Under the pieces are notes generated by a model. It searched no databases. It saw only the letters and a list, made by a program, of their open reading frames with translations, and had not been told where the DNA came from. The translations under genes were made by a program, and so were the position numbers. This document shows, piece by piece, positions 1 through 13,051 of a stretch of 64,000 nt of DNA. Source of the DNA: Anaeramoeba flamelloides (taxonomy: Eukaryota > Metamonada > Anaeramoebidae); assembly GCA_027625915.1 (NCBI GenBank), contig JANTQA010000023.1, forward strand, positions 15,314,001 to 15,378,000, read 5' to 3'. Position 1 is the first letter of the stretch. Every line of letters starts with the position of its first letter.

Positions 1-236
1 AATTTCAAAAATTTAGGAATAGATAATTATACCCGATTATATAGTTAATTGGAAGATGGTAGCAAAAATCCATAACCCAATCATGATTCTTCAAAGTCCA
101 TTTTTTCAGAGGTTTTTATTGGAAACTAGACAATACTTCGCTGAGAAGAAATATATTTGGGTTATGGATTTTTACTACCATCTTCTAATTAACTATATAA
201 TCGGGCATAATTATCTATTCCTAAATTTTTGAAATT
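1..236. repeat. Palindromic foldback element (MITE-like)
   Basis: The first ~80 bases and the bases from about 157 to 236 are near-perfect reverse complements, leaving a ~75-base spacer. No coding capacity is seen. The left end touches the window edge, so the element may begin outside. The arms match almost base for base, which suggests a young insertion. Confidence 0.8.
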
Positions 237-3198
237 TTATAGTTCTTCTGGATCTAAAGAAATAAAGAGTCTAGTTCACTGATGTTTTAATTCATAAGAC
301 CCACTTGAGTGCTTTATTTTAGATAGTCCTTAAACTTTTCTACAATCATTACTTTGAGAACAATAAATATTTGAATTTGTCAACTTATAACATAAAGATC
401 CTTTCAAAGGGGTACTAAAAATTCCCAACCCACATACTTTAAGCGATTTAGATACACTTGAACAAAAAATTTGGTATTAATTTTTTGAAAATCTGCATTA
501 TTGAATATTTGAATGTAATTAATCAAAAAATTTTTACTACATTTTACGAATTAAAATTACCTACAGGATTTAGACCTTTAAACACATTCTCTAAAATAAA
601 ATATCAAGTACTTAAAATCAAAATAATTCACAAAATAACTTTTAAACCTAAAAAAGGATTGATGTTTTTTCTCGAAATCTATTTATTTTTAGATTCAAAC
701 AAAAGTATACAAAAAAAAACTTATTTGATTTATTTCAAGAAATGTGCCTTCAAAAAAATTTTTTTTTTTGGGGGGGGGGCTTATTTGATTAATATTGGTG
801 TTCGTTAAAAAACCTAGAGACTGAAAATTCAAATATTTTTATTTTATTGTTATTTGCACAATTGATAATTTTTAAGCATTACCAATTAATTCAAGTAAAA
901 TTTAAAAAAAAATTTGTTCAATTTCCATTTTTATTATGCTTATAACTCTCTTTTAAAACAGTTATTGGATAAAAGTTTTGTAAAAAATCAACCAGTATTA
1001 TAAATATCCATACAGTCAGATCCACTTTTAAAGCACAAACTAGAACGAAATTTTAGGTACAATAATAATCAAATTAAGGCACAAAATTTGGAATTTTTTT
1101 TTTTTTTCATGAATTATTTTTACTAGAATTTTAATTTTTTGCATTAATTTGAGATTTATATTTTGCCTTATTTTTCGTTGAAATTTATGTCTTAAAGTAG
1201 AATTGACTTTAATGGTTTTTTTTTCTAATAACAATGTATTTCACAAAAGTTGTTAAGAGATAATAACCAATATAGATTAATAAATAAAAATATAGCGTAA
1301 TCATTTTATTTTTTGAAAGACTCTTGAAAAAAGAAAATAATAAGAATAAAGTTTGCCACTAATTTTGAAATTTGGCTTATATCTTATTTTTTGGCCTTGG
1401 CTAGCTATTAATCGTGGAAAAGATCATCTAGCAATTTGTTTAGAAAATTATATACCAATTTTACCACATCCCAAAATTGGAAAAAAAAAAGAAAAAAATC
1501 TGATAACTACTATAAGGCTTAACTTAGTATTAACATCCCCCCCTTTTTTTTTTTTGGAAATGAATTGTTGTTTTTAAATAGTTTGATAAGTTTTTCTTTT
1601 TTTAAATAAGACCAAAATTTAACATATTTTTAAATTATTTTTATTAGAAGGGATTCAGATCTTATTATTTAAAGGGTAGGTTTCTAATAAGATACTTTAA
1701 GATGCAATCACAAAGTATTGAACTAAATCTTTATAAAAAATCTACTTTTTTTCAAAAAAATTAAAATAAATTTTTTAAACTTGATGAAAATCTAATTTCA
1801 ATATTCAAAGAACAATTTAGAATCAATTTTTCTATTTTTTTAAATAAAAAAATAACAAACAATCTTAATTTAAAAATTCTCCCAAAATACTTTTTCAAAA
1901 CCTGTTTAAATTCAGCTTCTAATATAAAGAAAGGCTATTTCAATTTGATTATTTGTAATCAGTAATTAGTAACCCAATCATAATTATTTTCGTGGTTTCT
2001 TCATAACCCAAAGATTAAAAGTATAACAATAGATTGTAAAATTGTTTTTCAATTTTTTTCAGATTTTCAAACAAATAAAACATTACAAACTTATAAAGAA
2101 AAAAAAAGAAAAAATATTATCAAATACCTCATTTAATAATAACAGTTCATTTTTTATACCCCAAGTATTTGAAAAGGTGTATTATTTAAACATTTAAATA
2201 TCATGAAATTTACTAAATCATTAAAAATAAAATAAAAGATCTATTGAATCTCATCTTTAGGAGATTCGCTATTTGTTTAATTTTTTTAAGTATTATTAAA
2301 ATAAGATCAAAGGTTCAATGTTATTTGTTCATAGAAACTCTCAGAAATCGCTAAAAGGGCGATAACATAAAAATAAAATTGTTTTCCAAATTTTTCTTTT
2401 TCTTGATAAAAAATCTAAATAAAAAAGGATAAGTATTGTTTTACTGAAAATTAAAGGGAAAAAATGAATTGTTTTAAAAATGATTATTCAAAACACTAAA
2501 GTTGAAAAGGGAAGATGATTTATCAAGTTTAATGGTATATTTCTGAAAAATAAGTCCTGGATTATCATTAGCGCAAAAAAATGAACAAGGTTTACATGTT
2601 TGTTAATTAAATTGCTGGTTTAAAACTATCTAACTCGGGAAGAATAGAACACCTTTTGATTAATTTGAAATATTAGGGGCTATTGGAAAAGAAGAAAGCT
2701 ATTAACAGAGATTACAGGAATACAGTATAAAAATATAAAAACACCAAATTTCATAATAAATTAATAAATTTTTTTAGATAGAAAGAAAACAATTTGGTTT
2801 ATTGAAAAGTACTGGATTGTTAAATCAGTATTCCATGTGTTCCTTTACTCTCATTTTTTGGATTATTCAGATGTTTATCAAAAAAATTCCTTTCGTGAAC
2901 TTCAAAAAGGGAAACACTTTAAAAAATTATCGAAAGAAACTTTTTTTTTTATGATCACATCTAGCCGTTAGATTTTTATCAATTCTCAAAAAATTTGTCT
3001 ATTTTCAAATTTTCCTTATCAAACATAAAACTTATTTCCTCAATACTCTCCAAGAACAATTTACATTTGAAAAAATTAACAGGTCTGAAAACTTTCTATG
3101 AAACATTTTTTAAAAAATTTATCAAAATTATAATTTTCTTTCATCGATTAAAATTAAAAACCACAAATAAATTGTATTTTTGAATTATTAGCGTACAT
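237..3198. other. Intergenic, no gene recognised
   Basis: Short open frames here are AT-rich, Phe/Lys/Ile/Asn-dominated and show no domain. The stretch holds one inverted-repeat element (1011-1212) and a T10-G10 homopolymer junction at about 760-779. Nothing else is supported. Confidence 0.6.
1011..1212. repeat. MITE-like repeat, family D
   Basis: The left end reads TACAGTCAGATCCACTTTTA and the right end is its imperfect reverse complement (AAAGTAGAATTGACT...). The same termini, which resemble CAGTCAGTTCCACTTT, recur at 9520-9710, 23936-24040 and 32356-32552, with inner motifs such as TTAAGGCAC. It is non-coding. Confidence 0.65.
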
Positions 3199-3248
3199 AT
3201 GTTTACTCCGAAAAGAAAACACTTTCACAAATCTTGTGATTTAGACAA
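3199..3248 (+). CDS. Possible first coding exon of the coiled-coil gene
   Basis: This is a tentative exon. An ATG at 3199 opens 16 codons (MFTPKRKHFHKSCDLD) plus two bases, followed by GTAAAT, the same donor hexamer used by the CoA-transferase intron at 49179. The phase (2) fits the acceptor at 5017. The implied intron would be about 1.77 kb and could hide other exons. Nothing else ties the two pieces together, so confidence is low. Confidence 0.22.
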
Positions 3249-4328
3249 GTAAATTTCCCTTTCTTTAACCTTTTTTATTTTTTCTTTTTATTTCCAAAAA
3301 CAAAACAAAACAAAAAATTCATCTAAAAGGGAAATCACAATTGTTTGATTTGTATGTTTAACAATTTACCCTTCAGAACTCAAACTAAAAAAAAAAACGA
3401 AGATCGTTAAATGCTATTTTATTCCCATTCGTTTTTTTCTTTTTTGTAGGTTTAACGATTTTGTTCTGACGAAAAAAACTTTTTTTTAATTTGTTAAATC
3501 TCGATATCTAGAATTCAAACGATAAACAAAATTACCAGCTTTCGGTGAGTTCTTGGAGATTACTAAAGTGGAATTTAATTATTTTTTGAAAAAACCAATT
3601 TCAAAAAAGTAAAATCCACATCAACCTATAAAATCAAAAGAAGTATTATTTTTTGAAACACAAATCCCAAGATCAACAGAGTTTTGATACCAACCACTTT
3701 TTAAAAAACCAAATTGTTTGATAATCGGGATGAAAAAACAAAACAAATTTATTTTAAATTGATTTTCTTTGTTTTTTTTTTTTTTTTTATCTGTTAATAA
3801 TTTGTGATAATTAGAAGATATTTAAACGAATTTTTTCAGTTCATTGATTAAAAACAAACACCGAAATAGAAACCCATTTTCAACAAACCTTTGTGAATAA
3901 AATATAAATTCTATTTTACATTGTCATTTTTCAATTTATCGAAAATTGAAATTTATTTATTTCCTCAAAAATTGTTTCGAAAATAAATATCAAAAAAAAA
4001 AAAACCAACGAACTCATCAAACCAAATGAAAAATAAATATTTTTATCTATAGGTACCTCTCTTCTCTAATTGAACGTTAGAGGCATCAAAAATATTTTCT
4101 TCCTTTCTTATTTCTCAAGGTTAAAAAAAATTAATTATTTAACTCAAACAACTTTTATAAAAAACTTGTAATATTACTGAAATTTACAATTAAGGATAAT
4201 GAAATCTCTATAAATCCCAATAAAATTATACCACTATCACCACGAAAACAATTTTTACCATTAAAATTGATTTTAACGGTTAAAAGAAAATTAGTTAAAT
4301 ATTAAGCAAAAATGATTTCAAATATTAT

Positions 4329-4557
4329 ACGGCTATTGTAAAAAAGTGAGGACTTTTTTAGAATTAAAACATTCATTTCAAAATTTGATTTTAAAAAAGC
4401 GAGGGCTCAACCCTTGAATGTAAGCCAGAAGTTGGAGCTGGAAGAAAAGTCTTTTTAAATATTTTGAGTACTCACTTTTTTAGAACAGAGAATTTTAAAA
4501 AAATTTTTTAATTCTAAAAATCTAAAAAAACAAAAGAACCCACTTTTTTAAAACTGT
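4329..4557. repeat. Inverted-repeat element, family J
   Basis: The left end (ACGGCTATTGTAAAAAAGTG) and right end (ACCCACTTTTTTAAAACTGT) are imperfect inverted repeats. A similar but more decayed left end is seen at about 59568. It lies inside the putative first intron of the coiled-coil gene. It is non-coding. Confidence 0.45.
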
Positions 4558-5017
4558 TGAATAAAAAAAAAGTATTGTTTTTATTTTACCCGTAAAAGTG
4601 AAAATTTTTCAACAAAAAAGTAAAAAATACCATCAAAAACTAACAAATATTGGATAAAAAAAAATCTTCTTTTGGTTAGTATTTTTAAAGTTAACTACGC
4701 TATTACCAAGATTAGTAAAAAAATACACTATTATGAGGGAAAAAAGAGGGAAAACACACATTTACAAAGTTATTATTTGTAATAATTTCAAAAAATTATT
4801 AATTCTTTTTTAAAAATACTAACCATTATTTTAAAGGACATACTTGTAAACATTTTTATTTTTTTTCGAAAATTCAGATCAAACCCAATTTTTATTTTTA
4901 TTTTTATTTTCATTTTCAAGTGTTGACACCACTCTTAAATTCAAAATCTAATTATTTTTTCTCAATAAAATTACTATATAAATAAATAACAATATATTAT
5001 ATAAAAAAAATTCACAG

Positions 5018-7871
5018 CATAAAAGAAAAGAAAGAAGGAAACTTTCAAATTTTACAAAAGCAACTGGAAAATAAACAAACTGAAATTAGTATTCTTCAAA
5101 AAACAAATCTTCTTCTTCGAGAAAAAATCGAAAAAAGTCCAGGACGAAAGGATTTGAACGGGAACAAAACCAATGTAAGGTCTTTAAAAAGAACAAAACT
5201 AATGAAAAAATTAAAAAAAAAAAATCTCCATTTCAGAAAACAAAATAAAGCACTGAAAAAAAGAATAAAAAATCTGAGAAAGAAAATCCAAGACTTGAAA
5301 AATCAATTAAATGGCGATCCTGATAATATGGAAGATAAGGAAAATAAGAAAAATAAGGAGGATCAAGAAGAAAAGCAAAAAAATAACGGCATAGATTCCG
5401 AAAATGAAAAAAATGATCAAGGCGATAAGCAAATGTATGACAAACTCAAAAGAGAAAATAAAATCCAAGAAACAGAAATTGGATCTTTGAAAGAAATGCT
5501 GATTACTCTGCTCTCACAAAGCGAAGAAAATAAAAAATTATTAGCTGAAAGAGAAAAACTCTTAAAAGAATTTCGCTTGAAAAACGAATCTCTTTCAATC
5601 GAACTAAACCGATCATTGGAAACGATTAATCGGCAAAAAGTCAAGATTGACAAAAACTTTAATCAACAAAGCCAATTCGAAACGCAATCAAACGATCTCC
5701 TAATAAGCGAATTAAAAGATAAAATAACAAGAACGGAGAAAATTTCAGACATGAGAGCAGTTCTTCTCCAAGATCTCAAAAAGCAAAACAATTCCTTAAA
5801 ATCGCAAATCAAAGAAATGTTTGAAGCCCAATTTAAAAAGGAACAAGAGCAAGAAAACCGTTTGTATCAACACAACATTGAAACAAAAAAATTCCAAAAT
5901 TTAATTCAAAATTATACATTTCAAATCGACCAATTCAAGCAAGAAACCAATTTATTAGAGACCCGCTGCAAAACTTTGTCCTCTCAAAATAGAGAACTTG
6001 AGAATAAAATCCAAAAGAATTTGTCCTTAAAAATAAATACTTGTTCATCAAAGTCAAATTTTTATGAAAATTCTTCACAACTCTTTAATTCTTTACTAAC
6101 ATCGAATAATACGTCCAAAATTGATCGTCATTCAAATTCTAATTCTAATTCTAATTCTAATTTCAATTCAGATTCCAATTCAAATTCCAATTCCAATTCC
6201 AATTCCAATCCCAACCAGAATTCTGATCTTGATTTATTCGAAACAAATCAAGAAATTGAAAAAATTGAAAAGCAAATTCAAAATTTATTAAAGGATCATA
6301 AAGAAACTGAAAAAACCAAAAATGATACTCTAAAAAACGAAATAATTGAGAAGGAAATTAACAATGTTAAAGAAAGCAAAAATGGAAACAAGAGTGGAAA
6401 TGGCATTGACAAAGCAACACCAGAAAATGAAAAGAAAGGTGTGAATGTGAACAAAAAAGAAAATAATAGCACAATGGATAGTAAAAGTGAGAGTGAAAGC
6501 GAAAGCGAAAGCGCAACTGAGAGTAAAAGTGAGAGTGAGAGTGAAAATGAAAGTGAAAGCGAAAGCGAAAGTGAAAGCGGGTCCGAAAGTGAGCGTGGCA
6601 ATGAAAACAAAAACGGTATGGTCAATTTGAGCGACAAAGAATTTATCGATGTTGATTGTGCAGGCGAAAATGCAAAGAGTCTCAAGCAAAGTAAAGACAA
6701 AAATGATGATCAGAACCAAGAAAAAGAAAAGGAAAAAAAAGAGGAAGAGGAAGGGGGATGGGAAGAATGGAAAGACACTTTAAGCCAATCAAATTTAAAT
6801 GGAATTCTTTCTCCCCTCAGAATCGAATCTGTGCATAACACGCCTAAAGTGAAAAAAAATGGGAGAGTAACAAATTTATTCATTCAAAGCCTTTTACGCG
6901 ACTTCAGACCAAAAGAGCAATATTTGCAAGAAACTGAAAAGGAAAATCACCATGAAAAAGAAGATCGAGGAGAAAATCAAAACAAACACGCAATTTATTT
7001 AACACCAAAACAAAAAAGAATGAAAGAAATTATTCTGACGATAAAAAAAAATACGCCCGATTTTGATCTTGTGAAATTTGCAGAATTTGCAAAATCAAAT
7101 GTCCCCGACCACGATTATTATGAAGATTTAAATGAACTTGAGCAAGAATTAAATCTCTTTAAACAAGAATTCGATGAATTACAGGATCTTGATCTCGAGG
7201 ACAATAGCGATATCGATACCGATATCGATCTCGATCTTGAGAACAACATCAATAAAGACATCAACAACATTGGTATAGATCTGGAAGAGGGCAATGAAAA
7301 GGAAAATGGAAACGAAAAACAAACAAACACCCCGCAACAGGAAAGAAAAATCAATTTCCCAATTGAAAAACCAAAAGATTCCAAAACAGAAAAAAAAAAA
7401 AAAAGTGTCAATAAAAAAAAAAAATTTTTTTTAAAATTGCCAAATTTATTAAAAGAAAGAAATTCAGTCAAGACAAAATCAAACCAAAATAATTTGTCTC
7501 CCAAAACTCAACAAATCAAACACAGAATCCAAGCAAAGTTTGTTGGGTATTGCGATAAAAATCATAAAGTGTTAAAAAAAAAAAAATTTAAAACCAAAAA
7601 ACAAAATAGAATTTTTGAAATAAGGGGAAATTATCTTTATGAATTTATTTACCCTTCAACCAAACCTTTAAGAAAATTTGATCCTAAAACAATCCAAATT
7701 TCTTTGTTTGACACCAAAGGCAATGTTCATCATCAGCAATCAGAAAACCCAAACATAAAATATCAAAGTTTTCTTATTACTGGAACAAAGCTTCGTAAAA
7801 TTTATTCTTCTCCAAATATTGAACAAATCCAAAATTTTATTGACACGATCCAAGATTTGGGCAAAAATTAA
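5018..7871 (+). CDS. Large coiled-coil protein with C-terminal PH-like domain
   Basis: The main exon encodes at least 950 residues. The frame stays open and heptad-like upstream of its first in-frame ATG, back to an acceptor (TTCACAG) at 5011-5017. An in-frame stop lies just before that, so a further 5' exon is required. The first ~300 residues are charged coiled coil. They are followed by an Asn/Ser dipeptide tract (about nt 6134-6222), a Glu/Ser dipeptide tract (about nt 6482-6598), and acidic Asp-rich and Lys-rich linkers. The last ~110 residues (from about nt 7530) alternate strand-like segments and end in a helix (IEQIQNFIDTIQDLGKN), the layout of a pleckstrin-homology fold. A membrane-adaptor or cytoskeletal role is inference; no family name can be given. 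The low-complexity tracts are host-typical and read in the same frame. Confidence 0.8.
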
Positions 7872-9519
7872 GAAAATTGTTTTTTAATATAATTTTTGAT
7901 TGATCTTCTACTTCAATGATCATATAGTTTCAAAAAGTGGGAATCAATAACTTTTTTTTAATTCACCATCAAAATTTTCTCTTTTAAACTGTTCAGAAGT
8001 TTTTAAAACTTGCGAGTTTTTTTTTTTTTCTTTGAAAAATTTCTATATTGCCCAAATTTATTATTTATTTTTATTTTTATTTTTTATTTCATTTTTTTTT
8101 TGTTTTTCCTTTGCTTTCAATTTTCGGCACCTTAAATTTTAAAGGCGAAAAAAGAACAAATAAATATATGGAACAAAAAGTTATTTTAATTCAAAATTAT
8201 TTATAAAATAAAAGTTTTGAATATTGTTTTCATTTAATTATTTTTTAACCAATTTAAAGTTTTTAATCAAGAAATAATAAAGTATTTTTTTATTTTATTT
8301 TTTATTATGTATTTTTAATCTTGCCCCATTTTTATAAATTTAAAAAATAAAAAAAAAACAAATTGAATATAGTGTATTACAAAAGTGGATATATTAAAAT
8401 ATTTTAATATAAATTGTACAATTGGGCTAAATAAACCACAATTTGAATTCAGAATGAACAGGTAAAAAAAAATCTGGGAATAGTAATATATTACAAATGA
8501 AAATTAAAGAGATAATTGTGGTTTGTTAATTTTTTTGAATCTTGTTGGAGTAAGGAACTTGTTTAAAAAAAAAATTTTTTTGATTGATTTATATTGTTAT
8601 AAAAATTATTATTATTGTCGTTGTTATTGTAATTATTATTCTTATTATCATTCTCATTGGAACGACCTCGATTTTTTTATCAATTCTTTAATAATGAACC
8701 AATTTTGAGAAAATTCTAATATTTTATTTCATTATTCCAAAACTACTTGAATTATAAGAAGAAAAATGCCAGATCTATCAGTTCTTCAAAATATTAAAAA
8801 AAGATGTATTATGGGAAAAATAATTCCATTTTACAATCTCAAAAAATATCCAATAATTAGTATTCTGAGAAGTCTGAAATAATTCTTTTTTATATATTAA
8901 TTCAATTTCATCTCGGTAGAATTCATTTTGAGTATTTTATTTAACTCTAATTCAATTTTTAAATTTATTTGTAAAATTAAAAAATTTTTAAAAATCAAGA
9001 GTAATTTTTGACAAATAAAAAAATCAAAAGAAACGAAATTTTCAAAGTGTTAATAGATAAATGATCTCGAAAAATTAACACCCAACAGCAATAACAAGAC
9101 ACCTCTTTAATTATTGGTTTAGTTTGGAAATATTCCTAAGATAAGAGTAATTATTATCTAATAAAGAACACTATTAATTGAAAATTCCAGAACAACCATA
9201 GAGGTTAAAAAAACTTTCCATACTTTAATGATCAGAACTTTAAAAAGAAGAAACTCACACAACCATCCCTTTCTTATTAAAATAACAAATTAATTCCTAA
9301 TAGTGGAAAAATAAACCACAAATTTTTAACCAGGTCATTTCATTTCCATTGCCTTTTTTTTTTTTTTGGATTTTTTGATTATTATGAATGTAATTATTTT
9401 TTATACCTTTTTGAAAATTCAATGTAACGAAAGAATTCATTTATAATTTTTGATAAAAGAAATCCCACATATACTTTTGTTGTTCAAATTCCTTTGATAA
9501 ATCTAAATATAATATGATT

Positions 9520-9710
9520 ATAGTAAGTTCGACTTTTGAGGCAAAAACTTTGAAAGATAACGTTAAGGTTGAAGAAAAATTTAAAATTAAAGCACAAATT
9601 TCAGATCTTGGCAAAATAATTTATGAGAATTCAAATTTTTTACTATGTTTTAAATTTTTTTTTGCCTTAAATTTTGTAGAAAAGTTTTGCCTAGAAAGTG
9701 GAACCTGCCC
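9520..9710. repeat. MITE-like repeat, family D
   Basis: The ends are inverted repeats around TTCGACTTTTGAGGCAAAAACTTT on the left and AAAGTTTTGCC...AAAGTGGAACCTG on the right, matching the family D termini at 1011 and 32356. Divergence between the arms suggests an older copy. A 95-codon open frame across it is incidental. Confidence 0.6.
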
Positions 9711-9918
9711 CATTTTATATTTATTTATTTTGTTCCGGTTTGTCTTCTTCGATTTTTGTACTTTTCAAGTTTACTGTTGTACTTTTTTGAATGATTTGTG
9801 AAATACAATACGCTAATGACCTAGATTTCAAAAGTTCAACAGTAGATCTAACAATTATTGTTGAAGATCTTTTTTTTTTTAGTAAAATTTTTTAATGGAA
9901 ATACCAAAATAAACTCCA

Positions 9919-10460
9919 TTTCACTCAAAGGAGCCCAGCTAAAAATGAAAAAATCACTTTATTTTTAAGAATCAACCAAACTTAGATTGTTTAGAAACAC
10001 AAGAAATAATAAACTTCCTACAAGAGTCCATAATTATAAAAGAAACACCTGAACAAACCATAAATTGCAAAAAAAAAAAAAAGTTAAAAAATTTTTTGGG
10101 CCCCATTCATTGGAACGTCTGGTGCAAAATTCTCAATTTCTTTAGGAAATTAAAATCGTTGATAATAAGATTTTTTACTTGTAAATGTATGAATTTTAAA
10201 AGAACATACAAAGCTTAACTTTTCTTAATGTTTATTTCGTTTTTCAAACATTTTTTTTTTTCAAAGTTAATTTTTAAAAAAAAAATAAAAAAGAAAAGAA
10301 GAAAAAAAAAAAAAAAAAAAACAAAAAAAACAAAATTTTACAAAATGAGAAAAAATGATTTTGATCTAAAAATTGAAAATTTTAGTTTGATAAGAGTAAT
10401 GAATTAAACCAATCGAATGTCTTCCATTTCTTCAATAAAACTGGGCCCCTTTGACTGAAA
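9919..10460. repeat. MITE-like repeat, family B
   Basis: Terminal inverted repeats of about 20 bases: TTTCACTCAAAGGAGCCCAG on the left and CTGGGCCCCTTTGACTGAAA on the right. The same terminus recurs at about 45026 and 45686 inside the nested cluster. The interior is AT-rich and non-coding. Confidence 0.7.
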
Positions 10461-10824
10461 AAGAGTTTAAATCTACAGTTGGGCCAATCCTTCCAAAATC
10501 TTGGTTAATATCATAAAAAATTCTAGTGTGTCAGACACGGACAAGAAACACGTGTGATAAACTTTTCAAGAAGTAATAATAGTATAAATGAATACCTTGA
10601 ATGCTCAAAATATTAACTTTTTTATAGAGTTCCTTATGCAAAATTTTTGATAATTTTTTTTCTATTCCTTTTGATTTGGATAAATTCATATATAACAAAA
10701 TACCAAATAAAGTGTTTTATGTTTCCAATTTATTGTATAAATTAATCAATATATCCATATACATATACAAAATATGTATTACAAATATAACAAATTCTTG
10801 TAAGTTTTATTTTAATTTCCCTTC

Positions 10825-11192
10825 ACACGAGTAAAAATGAATGTTGTAAAAAATAGAGTTTTTGCAATTACTGAGATAAATAAAGAGTTCTATGCAATTA
10901 CACACAATTCAGTAATAGTAAAAGAAACCCCCATTTTGATTTTTGGGTTCAAAGGGATTTTCAAAAAATCTTTTGGTAAATGCCAATACATTGTTTGAAA
11001 AATGATTTTTTTTTCAAAATAAAAGATTGCTGTTTACCAAACGATTTTTTGAAAAAAATTCATATTATTCTATTAATATAATCAGATATTATATTTAAGA
11101 TTACCAAATTGTGGGTAATTGCATAGAACTCTTTATTTATCTCAAAAATTGCAAAAACTCTATTTTTTGCAACATTCATATTTACTCCTGTG
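10825..11192. repeat. Foldback element
   Basis: About 80 bases at 10829-10905 are inverted at 11110-11188 (AATAGAGTTTTTGCAATT and its complement). A second inner inverted pair near 10959-10990 and 11030-11060 shares AAATCTTTTGGTAAA-like sequence. It is non-coding. Confidence 0.7.
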
Positions 11193-11717
11193 TTGTTCTG
11201 AATAAGTGGATTAATATTTGCTGGGGGTGTATTTAATAAACATCTCAACCCTGATATCACAAGCAAAAATGAATGGGAAATTAATAATAAAATTACCTGG
11301 AATATTCTCAATGGATATAAAAATATTAAATATTATCCGATTTTTTTTTACAAACAGAAAGTTGGTAATGCTCGAATTTGAAGATCAGTTCAAATAATCA
11401 TTTACTTTTATTACCAAATTTTACTTATTCAATAATTCTCTAACTTTTTTTTATTCTTTTCAACTATATTTTATTTAAGAAAATAATTTTTCTTTTTATT
11501 AAGTTAGGTTTCAAAAAATATTTCTCATAAAAGAAATAATTTCCAATCAATTCCCCGATTCAAGTTGTGCCAACAAATGTTTTTAAAGAAATTTCAATGA
11601 ATGAAATAAGCACATAATATTGTATTCTACTACTCAACTACCAACTATTTAAATCAGTATAAGTAATCATAAGCTATCATTGAAGAATTAACATAATTGT
11701 AATTATTAATTTGAGTA

Positions 11718-11960
11718 CTCAAGGAATTAGTCTGTATTGTTTTGGTTTTTTTTTTTTTTTTGACCAATTTTTAAATAAGGGTTCCTTAATTAGAAATAGA
11801 TTTTATATTGAAAATAAAAAGGGTTTTCAAATCGAAGTAATTGGCAAAAAATTTTCTCAATCTCAATTAAATTTAGGTAAAAAAATTTAATAGTGATTAT
11901 TCCTTTAATAAGTATTTCTTTAAAATTTCCCCTAAATTTTGGGGTAATGATACCAGAGTA
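11718..11960. repeat. Family C repeat fragment
   Basis: Shares segments with the cluster at 44089-45724, namely TTTTTTGACCAAT...AAATAAGG followed by TCCTTA, and AAGTAATTGGCAAAAAA. Only one end is clear here. Confidence 0.45.
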
Positions 11961-12060
11961 GAAACGGCAATAAAATAGCTCTTTTATAATTTCTATTTCA
12001 AAATTTGTTTTGTGAAAATCTATTTGAAAAAAAAAAAACAATAAAATCAAAAAGAAACTT

Positions 12061-12490
12061 ACAGTTTTGGAAAAAAAGTGAAACATGAAAAAACAAGAAA
12101 CACTGTTTTTCATTGGGAACATTACTGAAAAGGAAAAGTAAAATCAATAAAAAGAAGAAACCAATTAACTTCAAATAATAACCCATTATATTATTTTCAA
12201 TCAACCCAACAAATAAAATTTAAATCTACTTTCTTATGGAAATTGTAAAGGTGGTTTTGGAGATCTCAAAAATAGTCAATTTTTTGAACAAATTTTTAAT
12301 AATTGATTAATCAAAGAAAAACCGATACCAAAAGATAGTATTAAAAAAACTGTTATTGTGGCAAATACTTCATTTTGTCTTTATTTATTTATTCTTTTTT
12401 TTATTGATCATACTTTTCATTTTCAGTAATGTTCCCAATTAAAAACCTTGTTGCACTTTTTTTCCTGTTTCACTTTTTTTCCACAACGGT
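12061..12490. repeat. MITE-like repeat, family A, full copy
   Basis: Terminal inverted repeats of 24 bases start ACAGTTTTGGAAAAAAAGTG on the left, with the complement ending CCACAACGGT on the right. The interior (AAAAATAGTCAATTTTTTGA and flanks) is shared with 15181-16061 and, reversed, with 53461-53884. It is non-coding. Confidence 0.75.
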
Positions 12491-13051
12491 TATACTGATT
12501 TTCCGAATTCAAAAGAATTGAACAAAATATAAGATTTTCCTTCATTTTTTAAAAAATTTCTAAAAAACATAAGGACACTTTTACTTATTTCTTTCAAATC
12601 CTGAAACCCAACAAGAATAGATAATGTTTAATTTGGTTCTACAAATACTATTAATTTTTTTTTTTTTTCATAATAATATTTTATATCTTGATATCTCCTT
12701 TTTTTTTTTTTTTTATAATATTTTGATAATTTATTTTTTATTTACTCCTTTTTCAATCATTAAATAAATAAATAAATAAATAATGAATTAATTTTGGAGT
12801 TCTCAACATCATTTAATAACAGTTTGATGATAAATAAAAAATAAAAAAAAATTTATAAAAATTAACAATCATAAACCATTAAAAATAAAATTATATTAAT
12901 ATAATTACAAAAAAAAAAGAAAAAAAAATAAAAAAAAAATAATAAATTTGAAGATAAGTCTAATGAATTTGATCGATATTATTTATAAAATTCAAAAAGC
13001 CTTATCAAATGAAATAAATTATTTCTTCAAATGCTGAATAGATTGCAAGTA

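Larger units (their letters stand above)
7872..13051. other. Intergenic, repeat-rich
   Basis: No protein-coding gene is recognised. The stretch carries family D (9520-9710), B (9919-10460), a foldback (10825-11192), a family C fragment (11718-11960) and a full family A copy (12061-12490), separated by A/T homopolymer runs and an AAAT tetranucleotide run near 12766. Confidence 0.6.
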
